From: JACMLD01 sp044227095 | Lineage (GTDB): Bacteria; Bacteroidota; Bacteroidia; Chitinophagales; Chitinophagaceae | Assembly: GCA_044227095.1 (NCBI GenBank) | Contig: JBGAFV010000001.1 | Span: 248,001-312,000 of the forward strand | DNA length: 64,000 bases | Direction: 5' to 3' | Part shown: piece after piece, positions 15,796 to 24,514 of the stretch | Numbering within the stretch: position 1 is the first letter of the stretch | How the letters are laid out: the number at the start of each line of letters is the position of its first letter | Notes under the pieces: generated by a model | What the model was told of the DNA's origin: nothing | Database searches by the model: none | What the model saw: the letters and a program-made list of their open reading frames with translations, nothing else | Translations under genes and position numbers: made by a program

Positions 15796-17424
15796 ATGAA
15801 AAAAATTCTATGCTTTTCTGCATTACTATGCATACTGCTTATAAGTTGCCAGCAAACAGATAAGAAAATAAATTTACTGCTCAACAAGGCCCAGTTACCC
15901 TCCCAGCTTTTTACAATAGACATTAATAAAGACACAACCCTAAAAACTGCTAATGGTGCCTTTATAACCATTCCGCAAGGCTCACTCACTGGTGCTTCAA
16001 GCTCATCCGTGCAGCTACAAATAAAAGAAGCGTATAGCATGGAGCAAATTATACTGGCCGGACTTACCACGCAAAGCAACGGGAAACCATTAAGCAGTGG
16101 CGGCATGATTTACATTAATGCTATTGATCAATCTGTAAAAATATCAAAAGCTATAGCTGTAAAACTTCCAACAACTTTTATTGATAAAAGAATGCAGCTC
16201 TTTAAAGGAGATACCGATGCAAATGGAAAAATAAATTGGGTAAAGCCAGATAGCTTGCCTGCAAACGCACAAACAATGGCATTGGAAGCCGGACGACAAC
16301 TTTTTATGAATAATTGCGCTTCCTGCCATGCAATTGGTAAAATTAGCACTGGACCAGATTTGGCGCATATACTAGCCAGGTCACCAAATAAAAAATTATT
16401 GTACGAATACACAAGGAACAACCAACTGATTATGACTCATGGTGAAGATCCTTACTACCGTTGTCTTTACGCACATTGGAACAAAACTCAAATGAACACA
16501 TTTACTTCTTTAACAGATAAAGATTTGGACTATTTGTACAGCTATATTGAAAATGAATCAAAAGTTCGTAATCTGCCAGTACCCAAAGATGATATCAGGC
16601 CATGTATAGATAGTTGCATCATGTATTGGAAAATAAAAAACAGGCTAGAAGATATAAAATACAAACTAAGCAATGATAAAGTTGATATGGTAGTTAAGGA
16701 AGTTATTAACCAGGCTACCTCTTCAGCTGATAATTATATACCAGATACTATAACACCGCAAATAACAACACAATTAATAGACCCAATAAAAAAAGTACAG
16801 CCAGTTTATAATCAATCTTTGTACTATCAATTTAATATTCAAACTTTTGGCTGGTATAATATTGATCATTTACTAGACGCACAAAATGCTGTTGAATGCA
16901 ATTTAACTGTGACTGTTGGTGGTCAATACAAAGAGAACATTAATCTTTACCTTGTAATACCTTCAGAAAAAATTTTTACAGATGGAGGATTGCTAGACGG
17001 GAAAAAAAATACATACGGATTTTATACATCCGATGGTAAAATTCACCTGCCATTAAACACAAAAGCATATGTTTTTGCTATTGGTGAATTTGAAGACAAA
17101 ATAATCTTTGCAAAGCAGGAATTTTTAATTGTGCAGAACCAGGATTTTGAAATGAGCCTTTCTCCTGTAACTAAAGATTTTTTTAATAACTCCATAAAAG
17201 ACCTAAACCTGGCAAACATGTCTTTTTCCGTAAAAGAAACAAAAAATGCAGACACCCTGCGGCAAATAATTAAAGAATTAAAAGATGTAGAAAAAATAAA
17301 ACCCGTGCATTGCAATTGCGATTGTATAATAAATCCCCCGGGTGCACCGACAGAATTTCAAGATTGGGAAAACAGCCATACCGATACAAGTATATTTAAA
17401 AACAAAGATTTGTTTAAAAAATAA
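15796..17424 (+). CDS. Lipoprotein with c-type cytochrome domain
   Basis: ATG 15796 gives a 542-residue protein with a lipoprotein signal (LLCILLISC, lipidated Cys about residue 17). An upstream in-frame ATG at 15652 would bury it. The N-terminal third is beta-rich (FITIPQGSLTGASSSSVQLQ), resembling a carboxypeptidase/ZU5-like fold. A haem-binding CASCH (Cys174-His178) opens a class I cytochrome c domain that ends near DLDYLYSYIENE, with a Met in KTQMNTF as possible sixth ligand. The C-terminal half is unrecognised and ends with a CNCDC cluster. It probably carries electrons at the outer or inner membrane; the partner is unknown. Confidence 0.75.
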   Translation: MKKILCFSALLCILLISCQQTDKKINLLLNKAQLPSQLFTIDINKDTTLKTANGAFITIPQGSLTGASSSSVQLQIKEAYSMEQIILAGLTTQSNGKPLSSGGMIYINAIDQSVKISKAIAVKLPTTFIDKRMQLFKGDTDANGKINWVKPDSLPANAQTMALEAGRQLFMNNCASCHAIGKISTGPDLAHILARSPNKKLLYEYTRNNQLIMTHGEDPYYRCLYAHWNKTQMNTFTSLTDKDLDYLYSYIENESKVRNLPVPKDDIRPCIDSCIMYWKIKNRLEDIKYKLSNDKVDMVVKEVINQATSSADNYIPDTITPQITTQLIDPIKKVQPVYNQSLYYQFNIQTFGWYNIDHLLDAQNAVECNLTVTVGGQYKENINLYLVIPSEKIFTDGGLLDGKKNTYGFYTSDGKIHLPLNTKAYVFAIGEFEDKIIFAKQEFLIVQNQDFEMSLSPVTKDFFNNSIKDLNLANMSFSVKETKNADTLRQIIKELKDVEKIKPVHCNCDCIINPPGAPTEFQDWENSHTDTSIFKNKDLFKK

Positions 17425-17467
17425 ATTGACTTGGCCAGTGGAGATAGCGATTAGGGTTGAGAAGCTA

Positions 17468-17492
17468 AAAGGTGCGTGTATCACGCACCTTT
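17468..17492. terminator. Bidirectional hairpin between convergent genes
   Basis: A perfect 11-bp stem (17468-17478 with 17482-17492) has a 3-nt loop, with A-rich sequence on the left and T-rich on the right. It lies between the cytochrome lipoprotein and the S9 peptidase. Confidence 0.7.
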
Positions 17493-17571
17493 CAATTTTA
17501 TATTTTTTATCATTATAATCTTTCTAATCCTTCAAAATCCTCGTCTCAAAATCCTCATTCCAAATTTTCGT

Positions 17572-19845
17572 CTATTTCTTTTTCTTATTGTCTGTAACAT
17601 CCTTTACACCCAATTGCCCTTTTAGAAAATTGGTAACCTTTGTAAAGAGGTTAATGCGGGCAATATTTGCCGTGCCGTTGCTACTGATGTTATGGCTAAA
17701 ATCGGGAAAGAAATATTGATCAAATGGTTTATTGGCATTTATCAGTTCACGGCTTAGCTCCATAGAATTTTGAACCTGTACATTATCATCTGCGCTACCG
17801 TGTATTAGCATAAGGCCACCAACATAATTGTTTACAAAGTTTACAGGTGAAGCATTTTTATAACCATCGGGGTTTTCTGCAGGAAGTTGCAGCAATCTTT
17901 CTGCATACACATTATCATAAAAACGCCAGTTGGTTACAGGTGCAATGGCTACTGAGGCTTTAAACTGGCCTGCATATTTTGTAGCTGCCAATGCTGCAAG
18001 ATATCCGCCATAACTCCAGCCCATTACTGCAGTGTTATCGGGGTCTGAATTATAGTTATCTGCTAAAAAATTTTTAAACGCTATTAAATCTTTTATTTCA
18101 GTATCGCCGGGTTTTTTATAAGTAGCTTTTCTAAATGCCTGGCCGCGGCCCGGTGTTCCTTTGGGATCTATACAGGCTACCAAAAAGCCCTGGCTGGCTA
18201 AATAACGCATGGTTAGTCCCAATTTGTCCATCCATTCATTTCTTACTTCCTGCTTGTTATTGCCCCCATACACATAAATTATAGTAGGCAGCTTTCTGCC
18301 GGCAGCATTTGCATTGGCAGGCTTTATTACCCAACCGTAATAGCTGGTATCGTTATAAGAAAAAGACAGATTGTCTGCTTGCGGAACATCAAATTCATTC
18401 AAATGCTGCTGCAATAAAATATTCTGAATTAATTTTTCGTGCAAACCTTTTCCTTCATTGCTGTACATCTGGTAGCGTGATGGTTGGTTAAGCACAGAAT
18501 ATCCATCAAAAAAATACCTGAAATTATCTGTAATCTGCACATCGTGTACGCCACTGGCGGCAGTAAGTTGTCTTATATTTTTTCCATCCAGGTTGCATTT
18601 GTACAATTGTACATCACGAACAGCTGATTCATTTGCCATAAAATATATTTCGCCATTCTGTTCGTCAATTCCTTCTACATTCAGCACTTCCCATTTACCA
18701 TTGGTTAATTGTTTTTTCTGTCCGTTGTTTAAAGCCACTTCATACAAATGACTGTAACCATCCTGTTCGCTCAACCAGATAACTGCATTTTTAGTTTGTA
18801 AAAAAAACAGGTTAGATGGATATACTTTCAGGTAGTTTTTAGTTTCTTCAAAAAAAATCGTTTGTGTGTTTCCGTTACGAATATTTACTTTAAGAACATC
18901 CAGTCTGGTTTGCGAACGGTTCAGCCTTTGCACCCAAAGTGCATTGTTATCTGGCTGCCATTTCATGCCAACAATATATTGGTTGGGGTTAACGCCTACA
19001 TCTGCTTTTGTTAAGGCTTTGTTCTTAAGGTTATAAATAAATACCTGCACATCGGGTATGGCTTCACCGGGTTTTGGATAACGTTCGCTGCTTATTTCTG
19101 GGTAAAGTTTGCCATCGTACATTGTAATGGGATATTGCTGTACCACTGTTTCATTAAAGCGGAGAAATGCAATACTCTCTCCATTTGAGCTCCAATCGTA
19201 TGCTTTACCCATACCAAATCCTTTTTCATACAAACCATCGACTAATCCATCAAGGTATCTTCCGGGTGCGCCATCTGTTGTAATGGCTTTTATCTCATCT
19301 GTATTTAAATCACGCACATACAGGTTTCCATCTCTAATAAAAGCAAGCTTTTTACTATCGGGAGAAAAGGAAGCATAACTCTGTTTACCATCTGCAGAAA
19401 CTGGCTTGAGTGTTTTCTTAACCCTGTCCCATATAAAATTGAATTCTTTGGTAGAATTAAAATACAATGGTTCAATCTGGGTTTTGATCAAAATTTTTGA
19501 ATCGTCAGGAGAAAATTCAAAGTCTTCAAAAAAAGCAAACGTAATAGGAAGTGAGTCGTTACCAATTTTTACCTGGTTAGAAAAAATTGTATCTACCAGT
19601 CTGCCGGTTTCAAAATCGAGTGTAATAATAATTTCGCTGTTGGTGGCTTTATTTGCAAAAATATAAGCAATTGAATCGCCGGTATGGGTAAGGTGTACAC
19701 GAAGTTTTTGTTCATCAAGATAACTGCCGCCCCAGATGGTTTCCAGCGTTAATTTTTTTCGGTCGGCTTTATTAGTTTGTCCGCTTGCACTAAAAAATAC
19801 AAACAGTGCTATAAATAGTATCTGGCAATTTTTAATCATAAACAT
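17572..19845 (-). CDS. Dipeptidyl peptidase IV-type S9 prolyl oligopeptidase
   Basis: A 757-residue secreted serine peptidase that should remove dipeptides from peptide N-termini. It has a signal peptide ending FSASGQ (a second Met at residue 3 is an equally good start), then a long beta-propeller with repeats such as DLNTDEIKAIT and WSSNGESIAFLRFNE. The C-terminal hydrolase domain has Ser611 in GWSYGGY, Asp in HGSADDNV and His in DFSHNIS. The conserved double-Glu-type segment around DGLVDGLYEKGFG fits the DPP IV group. It ends with a lysine tail DNKKKK. Confidence 0.92.
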   Translation of the reverse strand: MFMIKNCQILFIALFVFFSASGQTNKADRKKLTLETIWGGSYLDEQKLRVHLTHTGDSIAYIFANKATNSEIIITLDFETGRLVDTIFSNQVKIGNDSLPITFAFFEDFEFSPDDSKILIKTQIEPLYFNSTKEFNFIWDRVKKTLKPVSADGKQSYASFSPDSKKLAFIRDGNLYVRDLNTDEIKAITTDGAPGRYLDGLVDGLYEKGFGMGKAYDWSSNGESIAFLRFNETVVQQYPITMYDGKLYPEISSERYPKPGEAIPDVQVFIYNLKNKALTKADVGVNPNQYIVGMKWQPDNNALWVQRLNRSQTRLDVLKVNIRNGNTQTIFFEETKNYLKVYPSNLFFLQTKNAVIWLSEQDGYSHLYEVALNNGQKKQLTNGKWEVLNVEGIDEQNGEIYFMANESAVRDVQLYKCNLDGKNIRQLTAASGVHDVQITDNFRYFFDGYSVLNQPSRYQMYSNEGKGLHEKLIQNILLQQHLNEFDVPQADNLSFSYNDTSYYGWVIKPANANAAGRKLPTIIYVYGGNNKQEVRNEWMDKLGLTMRYLASQGFLVACIDPKGTPGRGQAFRKATYKKPGDTEIKDLIAFKNFLADNYNSDPDNTAVMGWSYGGYLAALAATKYAGQFKASVAIAPVTNWRFYDNVYAERLLQLPAENPDGYKNASPVNFVNNYVGGLMLIHGSADDNVQVQNSMELSRELINANKPFDQYFFPDFSHNISSNGTANIARINLFTKVTNFLKGQLGVKDVTDNKKKK

Positions 19846-19970
19846 GAAAATTTTTATCTACCCTCTTGCAAGCATATGCATACTTTATTTTAACGCTGCA
19901 AGATTACACAACATATACATAATGATGTTGATTTTAGGAGTTTCTACGTAACCAAAATAACCATTTTATA

Positions 19971-21644
19971 TCAATAGTCATATTCTCTCCTAAACACATT
20001 TAAACGTAGTCCTATACTGAATAATGTTGCTTTTTGCGCAAGCTGTGCTGCTGCGGGTACACTTAATTTTCGGTAGGTCAGGGATGCATCAATAAATAAG
20101 TTTTGCAATACTTCATAACCAATCCATAAAGAGGCATTGGCGCCTGTAGATTTTACACCATCGCCGGTTTTATAACCATAGTCTGAAGCACGGGTTCCAT
20201 TAAGTAAAAAAATATTACTTCCATAATTGCTGCTTGCGGTATCAAGGCCTTGTTTCCATACAATCAGCTTTGCCTGTATATTCCATTTTGGTGCAGGCTG
20301 ATAACGTATAATACCAATGGCTTCTGTAAAATTAGCGCCCAGCGGGTGTGCCAGCGGCTGATTATAATGCGAATAGTTGGCTACAGAATCAAAATGAGAA
20401 TAGGTAAACGGACGAACATAATTGATCTCCCCCTGCAGATCAAAATTCTTTACTTTAAAGGCATCAACATATTTAAATCCTACCTGGATGCCTTGTTTGT
20501 TTCCCCACCATCCGTTGCCTGCTTTTATTTCACTCAGCTTAAATTCATCAAACATAATTTGAGTATACAATTGCAGGGTATGCGCAATATTTGCTTTTGC
20601 ATTAAAACCTACATTAGCATTATCGGGACTACCATTTTGCTGTTCTGCAGAGCGAAGAAATATAATCGGGTTTAAATAACTGAATTCAAAATGGTTTTCT
20701 CTTCCAAAAATAACCGACTCAAACAAACCAATGTTTAACCACTTTGTTGCCTGCAGGCTAAGGTGGTGCATGCTTGCATATTTCTTCGGCAATAGTTTAT
20801 CCCCGGCACTGGAACCGTTGGACAATTCCATAAAAAGGTTTTGGTAGTTGATCTTCCAGATGCGTGTATTTAATTTCAGGAAAAGATTGCTGGCAGCAAA
20901 ATCGCTAAGGAATAAACTGCGGTATCCATCTCCAATAAAATTACGATCGTACCCAAATTGTATGTTGATGTATTTGGTAACATTAAAGTATACTGATCCT
21001 CTTGCATCAAAATAATCGTAACCAGTTGTTTTAAAAGGCTTGTAAAAACCTGCGCCCGGTACTGCATGAAATTTTTGTTCCCACTGCTGAACAAAATAAG
21101 GTGTTCGTTCCTGGTTATCGGTAGCATAAAAATCGAACCCAACTTTTTTGGCAATTAAACCGCGGAAAGCAACGCCCTTGCTATTGAGATAAATATGCTG
21201 GCTTACATTGCCGGATTCCCCGCCCTGTATTTGCTGTATTACCGGGTTAACCGCAAGAAAAAAATCTTTTTGATTGACTTGTAAAAAGTCTCCCTTTGTT
21301 TTATAAAATACGCCCAAAAAAGGTTTCTTGCTTTGAAAAAAGCTTATATCGCCTGTAACCCACTCTGTACTGTTCATAAGAGCGGTATGCATATTGTACT
21401 TGTCAACAGGTGTAAAAAGGGGATTGTCTTTTTCATAATTTCTCTCTATACCTTCTACCATTATTTTGCGCTGGTAGGGTTTGGTAGTAGAAAAACTGAG
21501 AGAAGAATCGTTCATTAATTTAATATCCATACGGCCCAACAACCAGTTTTCCCTGGCGCCTTGCGGCAGCGTAACAGATTGGGCAAATGAAAAAACAGGT
21601 AGAATAAAAATCAGCCAGCTCAGCTTGGTTTTTATAAATTGCAT
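19971..21644 (-). CDS. Outer-membrane beta-barrel protein, RemB/Wzi-like
   Basis: A 557-residue protein with a signal peptide ending FSFAQ and barrel-type alternation. Segments such as ENWLLGRMDIKLMNDSSL and QFGYDRNFIGDGYRSLFLSD recall gliding-motility RemB and the Wzi capsule-assembly family of Bacteroidota. A role in surface polysaccharide or gliding is plausible but not shown here. The gene is 125 bp downstream of the S9 peptidase in genome coordinates but upstream in transcription, and diverges from the dihydroorotase gene with 40 bp between them. Confidence 0.6.
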   Translation of the reverse strand: MQFIKTKLSWLIFILPVFSFAQSVTLPQGARENWLLGRMDIKLMNDSSLSFSTTKPYQRKIMVEGIERNYEKDNPLFTPVDKYNMHTALMNSTEWVTGDISFFQSKKPFLGVFYKTKGDFLQVNQKDFFLAVNPVIQQIQGGESGNVSQHIYLNSKGVAFRGLIAKKVGFDFYATDNQERTPYFVQQWEQKFHAVPGAGFYKPFKTTGYDYFDARGSVYFNVTKYINIQFGYDRNFIGDGYRSLFLSDFAASNLFLKLNTRIWKINYQNLFMELSNGSSAGDKLLPKKYASMHHLSLQATKWLNIGLFESVIFGRENHFEFSYLNPIIFLRSAEQQNGSPDNANVGFNAKANIAHTLQLYTQIMFDEFKLSEIKAGNGWWGNKQGIQVGFKYVDAFKVKNFDLQGEINYVRPFTYSHFDSVANYSHYNQPLAHPLGANFTEAIGIIRYQPAPKWNIQAKLIVWKQGLDTASSNYGSNIFLLNGTRASDYGYKTGDGVKSTGANASLWIGYEVLQNLFIDASLTYRKLSVPAAAQLAQKATLFSIGLRLNVFRREYDY

Positions 21645-21684
21645 GCAATAGTTTTTATTTTAAGAGGACAAAGCACAATTTTTT

Positions 21685-23028
21685 ATGAGTCAAAAATACC
21701 TGATAAAAAACATCTCAATTGTAAACGAAGGTAAGATAATGAGCCGGGATGTTTTTATCAAAAACGGACGAATTGATAAGATAGCAGGCAATTTAAATGC
21801 CAATGAAGCTGCAATAGAAATAAATGGCGAAGGAAAATTTTTATTACCAGGTGTAATAGACGACCAGGTACATTTTCGTGAGCCGGGATTAACACATAAA
21901 GCAAATATATATACGGAGTCGAAAGCCGCTGTGGCCGGGGGTGTTACCTCATTTATGGAAATGCCAAATACAGTTCCTCCTGTATTTACACAAGAACTAC
22001 TGGAACAGAAATATGAGATTGGCAAAAACACTTCGCTGGCCAATTATTCTTTTTTTATGGGCACCTCCAATGAAAATACTGATGAAGCTTTGCGAACAAA
22101 TGATAAAAAACAAAATGTATGTGGTATTAAAATTTTCATGGGTTCGTCTACCGGCGGCTTGTTGGTAGATAGTCCGCTGGCATTGGATAAACTTTTTTCT
22201 GAAAGTGAAGTATTGGTAGCTACCCATTGTGAAAACGAAAAAATCATTAAAGCCAATTACGACCGCCTGAAAAAAGAAAAAGGAATTTTAACCGCAGCCG
22301 ATCACCCGCTTATACGCAATGAAGAAAATTGTTTTGAAAGTTCTTTCTATGCTATTCAGTTTGCAAAAAAACACAATACCCGTTTGCATATCCTGCATAT
22401 TAGTACAGAGAGGGAATTGCAATTGTTTACCAACCTTGTACCACTAAAAGATAAACGCATAACTTCTGAAGTATGCGTACACCATTTGCATTTTACTGCA
22501 GATGACTATGCCACAAAGGGAAACCTGATAAAATGCAACCCTGCTATTAAAGCAGCTTACAACCGGGATGGATTGTGGAAGGCTTTGCTTGACGACCGCC
22601 TGGATGTAATAGCCACAGACCATGCACCACATACATGGGAAGAAAAAAATGAACCTTACGAAAAAGCACATGCCGGTTTGCCTTTGGTGCAACATTCATT
22701 GGCACTAATGCTGCATTATGTAAAACAGGGAAAAATATCTCTTGAAAAAGTAGTGGAGAAGATGAGCCATGCTGTAGCAGATTGTTTTCAGATAGCCCAA
22801 CGCGGATACATACGCGAAGGCTATTTTGCAGACCTTGTAATTGTAAACCTGGATCAATCATTTACTGTTTCAAAAGAAAATATATTGTACAAATGCGGCT
22901 GGAGCCCGCTGGAAGGCTTTGTTTTTCCATCTGCGGTTACACATACATTTATTAATGGCAACCTGGTTTATGGAAATGGTGTATGGGATGAATCTAACAA
23001 GGGCGAGCGGCTGGAGTTTGAAAGATAG
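21685..23028 (+). CDS. pyrC: Dihydroorotase
   Basis: A 447-residue amidohydrolase-superfamily enzyme for the third step of pyrimidine synthesis. Landmarks: KFLLPGVIDDQVHFREPGLT, the carbamylated Lys in CGIKIFMGSSTGG, metal or catalytic His in ATHCENE and HILHIST, and the catalytic Asp in ATDHAPHTWEEK. The usual DxHxH metal motif reads D-D-Q61-V-H63, so the first His is Gln. I believe this occurs in other Bacteroidota dihydroorotases but cannot verify that here. pyrD lies at 41645 and is not linked. Allantoinase is an unlikely alternative. Confidence 0.88.
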   Translation: MSQKYLIKNISIVNEGKIMSRDVFIKNGRIDKIAGNLNANEAAIEINGEGKFLLPGVIDDQVHFREPGLTHKANIYTESKAAVAGGVTSFMEMPNTVPPVFTQELLEQKYEIGKNTSLANYSFFMGTSNENTDEALRTNDKKQNVCGIKIFMGSSTGGLLVDSPLALDKLFSESEVLVATHCENEKIIKANYDRLKKEKGILTAADHPLIRNEENCFESSFYAIQFAKKHNTRLHILHISTERELQLFTNLVPLKDKRITSEVCVHHLHFTADDYATKGNLIKCNPAIKAAYNRDGLWKALLDDRLDVIATDHAPHTWEEKNEPYEKAHAGLPLVQHSLALMLHYVKQGKISLEKVVEKMSHAVADCFQIAQRGYIREGYFADLVIVNLDQSFTVSKENILYKCGWSPLEGFVFPSAVTHTFINGNLVYGNGVWDESNKGERLEFER

Positions 23029-23031
23029 TAT

Positions 23032-23164
23032 AAGGTTAAAGGTATGGGGCATAGGGTATAAGGTGTTTTAATTTTAAAAAACGCCTTAAATAAAAAACCT
23101 TAAACCTGCAACCTTAAACCTCTCGCTTTAAACCTTACACCTTCCGTCTTCTACCTTTAACCTT
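23032..23164. repeat. AAGGTTAAAGGTA-family inverted array
   Basis: The 13-bp word AAGGTTAAAGGTA (23032-23044) is perfectly inverted at 23152-23164. Between them lie GGGCATAGGGTATAAGG and several CCTTAAACC-type units. The array starts three bases after the TAG stop of pyrC and fills the whole gap to the next gene. Confidence 0.7.
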
Positions 23165-23171
23165 TTTATTG

Positions 23172-24488
23172 ATGCAAATAGACAACACAACATTCAGCGA
23201 TCTTTCCATCTTTCACCACGATGAAGAATCATCCATCTTTCATAAACTCAATTTTACACAAACCATTGGGGGCAAAGACTGGCTGGCCCGTTTCTTTAGC
23301 GAACCTTTTGCTGAATATAAAAAGATACTGGAAGTACAGCAATTACTGCAATGCATAACCAGGCATGAAATGCAATGGCCGCAATCTATCACCAATGGCA
23401 CCATAATGGTAATAGAAAAATTTTACGAATCGCCTGTTGATACTATCCCGGAATCGCCCAATTTTTTAAACGCCATTACCTATAAACTGCTTCATTCTCC
23501 CGATTATTCCCTGGTACGTTATACAGTTGGCCATTTTGCAGATTTTGTAAGGGGATTTAAAGAACTTTCCGATGTATTTGATAATGATGAAACCCCATCA
23601 ACACTTCGGCTTTATATACAAAGGGCAGCACAATTATTAAACCACGAAGCTATTGCAAGGCTTGCCGAAACAAAAAAGGGTGCCGTGCTAACGCCTCATC
23701 AAACCATATACTTTGGGCATTATATACGCTATCGTTTTAAAAATGCAGCGCTGGAACTAATAGAAATTTTCAGTAGGCTGGATGCATGGTATTCTATGGC
23801 AAAAGCTGTACAGGTTTTTGATCTTACTTTTCCCGTGTTTACTCAATCAGATAAACCTTTACTAAATGCAAAAGCACTTTACCATATTCTTTTGCCTACA
23901 CCTGTTGCATACGATGTAGACCTGGAACAACAGAAAAATTTTTTATTTCTTACCGGCGCCAATATGGCTGGCAAAAGCACTTTTATAAAATCGGTTGGCG
24001 CGGCTGTATATCTTGCGCATCTTGGTATGGGTGTTCCGGCAAAAGAAATGCAGCTTAGCTTGTTTGATGGAATACTGAGCAACATAAATGTGGTTGATAA
24101 CATTGTAAAAGGTGAGAGTTATTTCTTTAATGAAGTACAGCGGATAAAAAATACAATCAATAAAATAAATGATGGCAAAAAATGGCTCGTGCTAATTGAT
24201 GAGTTGTTTAAAGGCACCAATGTGCAGGATGCCATGAAATGCTCCGGCGCTGTTATTAAAGGCCTGATTAAGATCCCCAATTCTTTGTTTATACTTTCTA
24301 CGCACTTGTATGAAATTGCCGGCGAGCTGAATGTTTATCCTAATATTCTTTTCCGCTATTTTGAAACGGAAGTAAAAGAAGATCAGCTTTTGTTTAGCTA
24401 TCAGCTAAAAGAAGGCATTAGCAACGACCGCATTGGCTATCTTATTTTAAAACAGGAGAAAGTAGTAGAGATGCTGGAGAATTTGTAA
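23172..24488 (+). CDS. MutS-like ATPase lacking the mismatch-recognition domain
   Basis: A 438-residue protein with the core/lever and ATPase domains of MutS only. The N-terminal half is alpha-helical (IGGKDWLARFFSEPFAEYKK). The C-terminal ATPase has Walker A GANMAGKST, the downstream VDNIVKGESYFFNEV helix, Walker B VLIDELFKGTN and STHLYEIAG. Domain I, which reads mismatches in MutS, is missing, and so is an Smr domain. Bacteroidota carry such short MutS-like proteins often; their role is not established, so a simple mismatch-repair label is unsafe. ATG 23172 is chosen over the adjoining TTG. Confidence 0.82.
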   Translation: MQIDNTTFSDLSIFHHDEESSIFHKLNFTQTIGGKDWLARFFSEPFAEYKKILEVQQLLQCITRHEMQWPQSITNGTIMVIEKFYESPVDTIPESPNFLNAITYKLLHSPDYSLVRYTVGHFADFVRGFKELSDVFDNDETPSTLRLYIQRAAQLLNHEAIARLAETKKGAVLTPHQTIYFGHYIRYRFKNAALELIEIFSRLDAWYSMAKAVQVFDLTFPVFTQSDKPLLNAKALYHILLPTPVAYDVDLEQQKNFLFLTGANMAGKSTFIKSVGAAVYLAHLGMGVPAKEMQLSLFDGILSNINVVDNIVKGESYFFNEVQRIKNTINKINDGKKWLVLIDELFKGTNVQDAMKCSGAVIKGLIKIPNSLFILSTHLYEIAGELNVYPNILFRYFETEVKEDQLLFSYQLKEGISNDRIGYLILKQEKVVEMLENL

Positions 24489-24514
24489 TTTCAGCGGATC
24501 TTAATCTACTCGCA

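Noticed and set aside
20250..20675. 141-codon plus-strand ORF inside the RemB/Wzi-like gene
   Set aside because: Antisense shadow of a well-supported secreted protein; rich in Cys, Phe and Ile typical of antisense frames.
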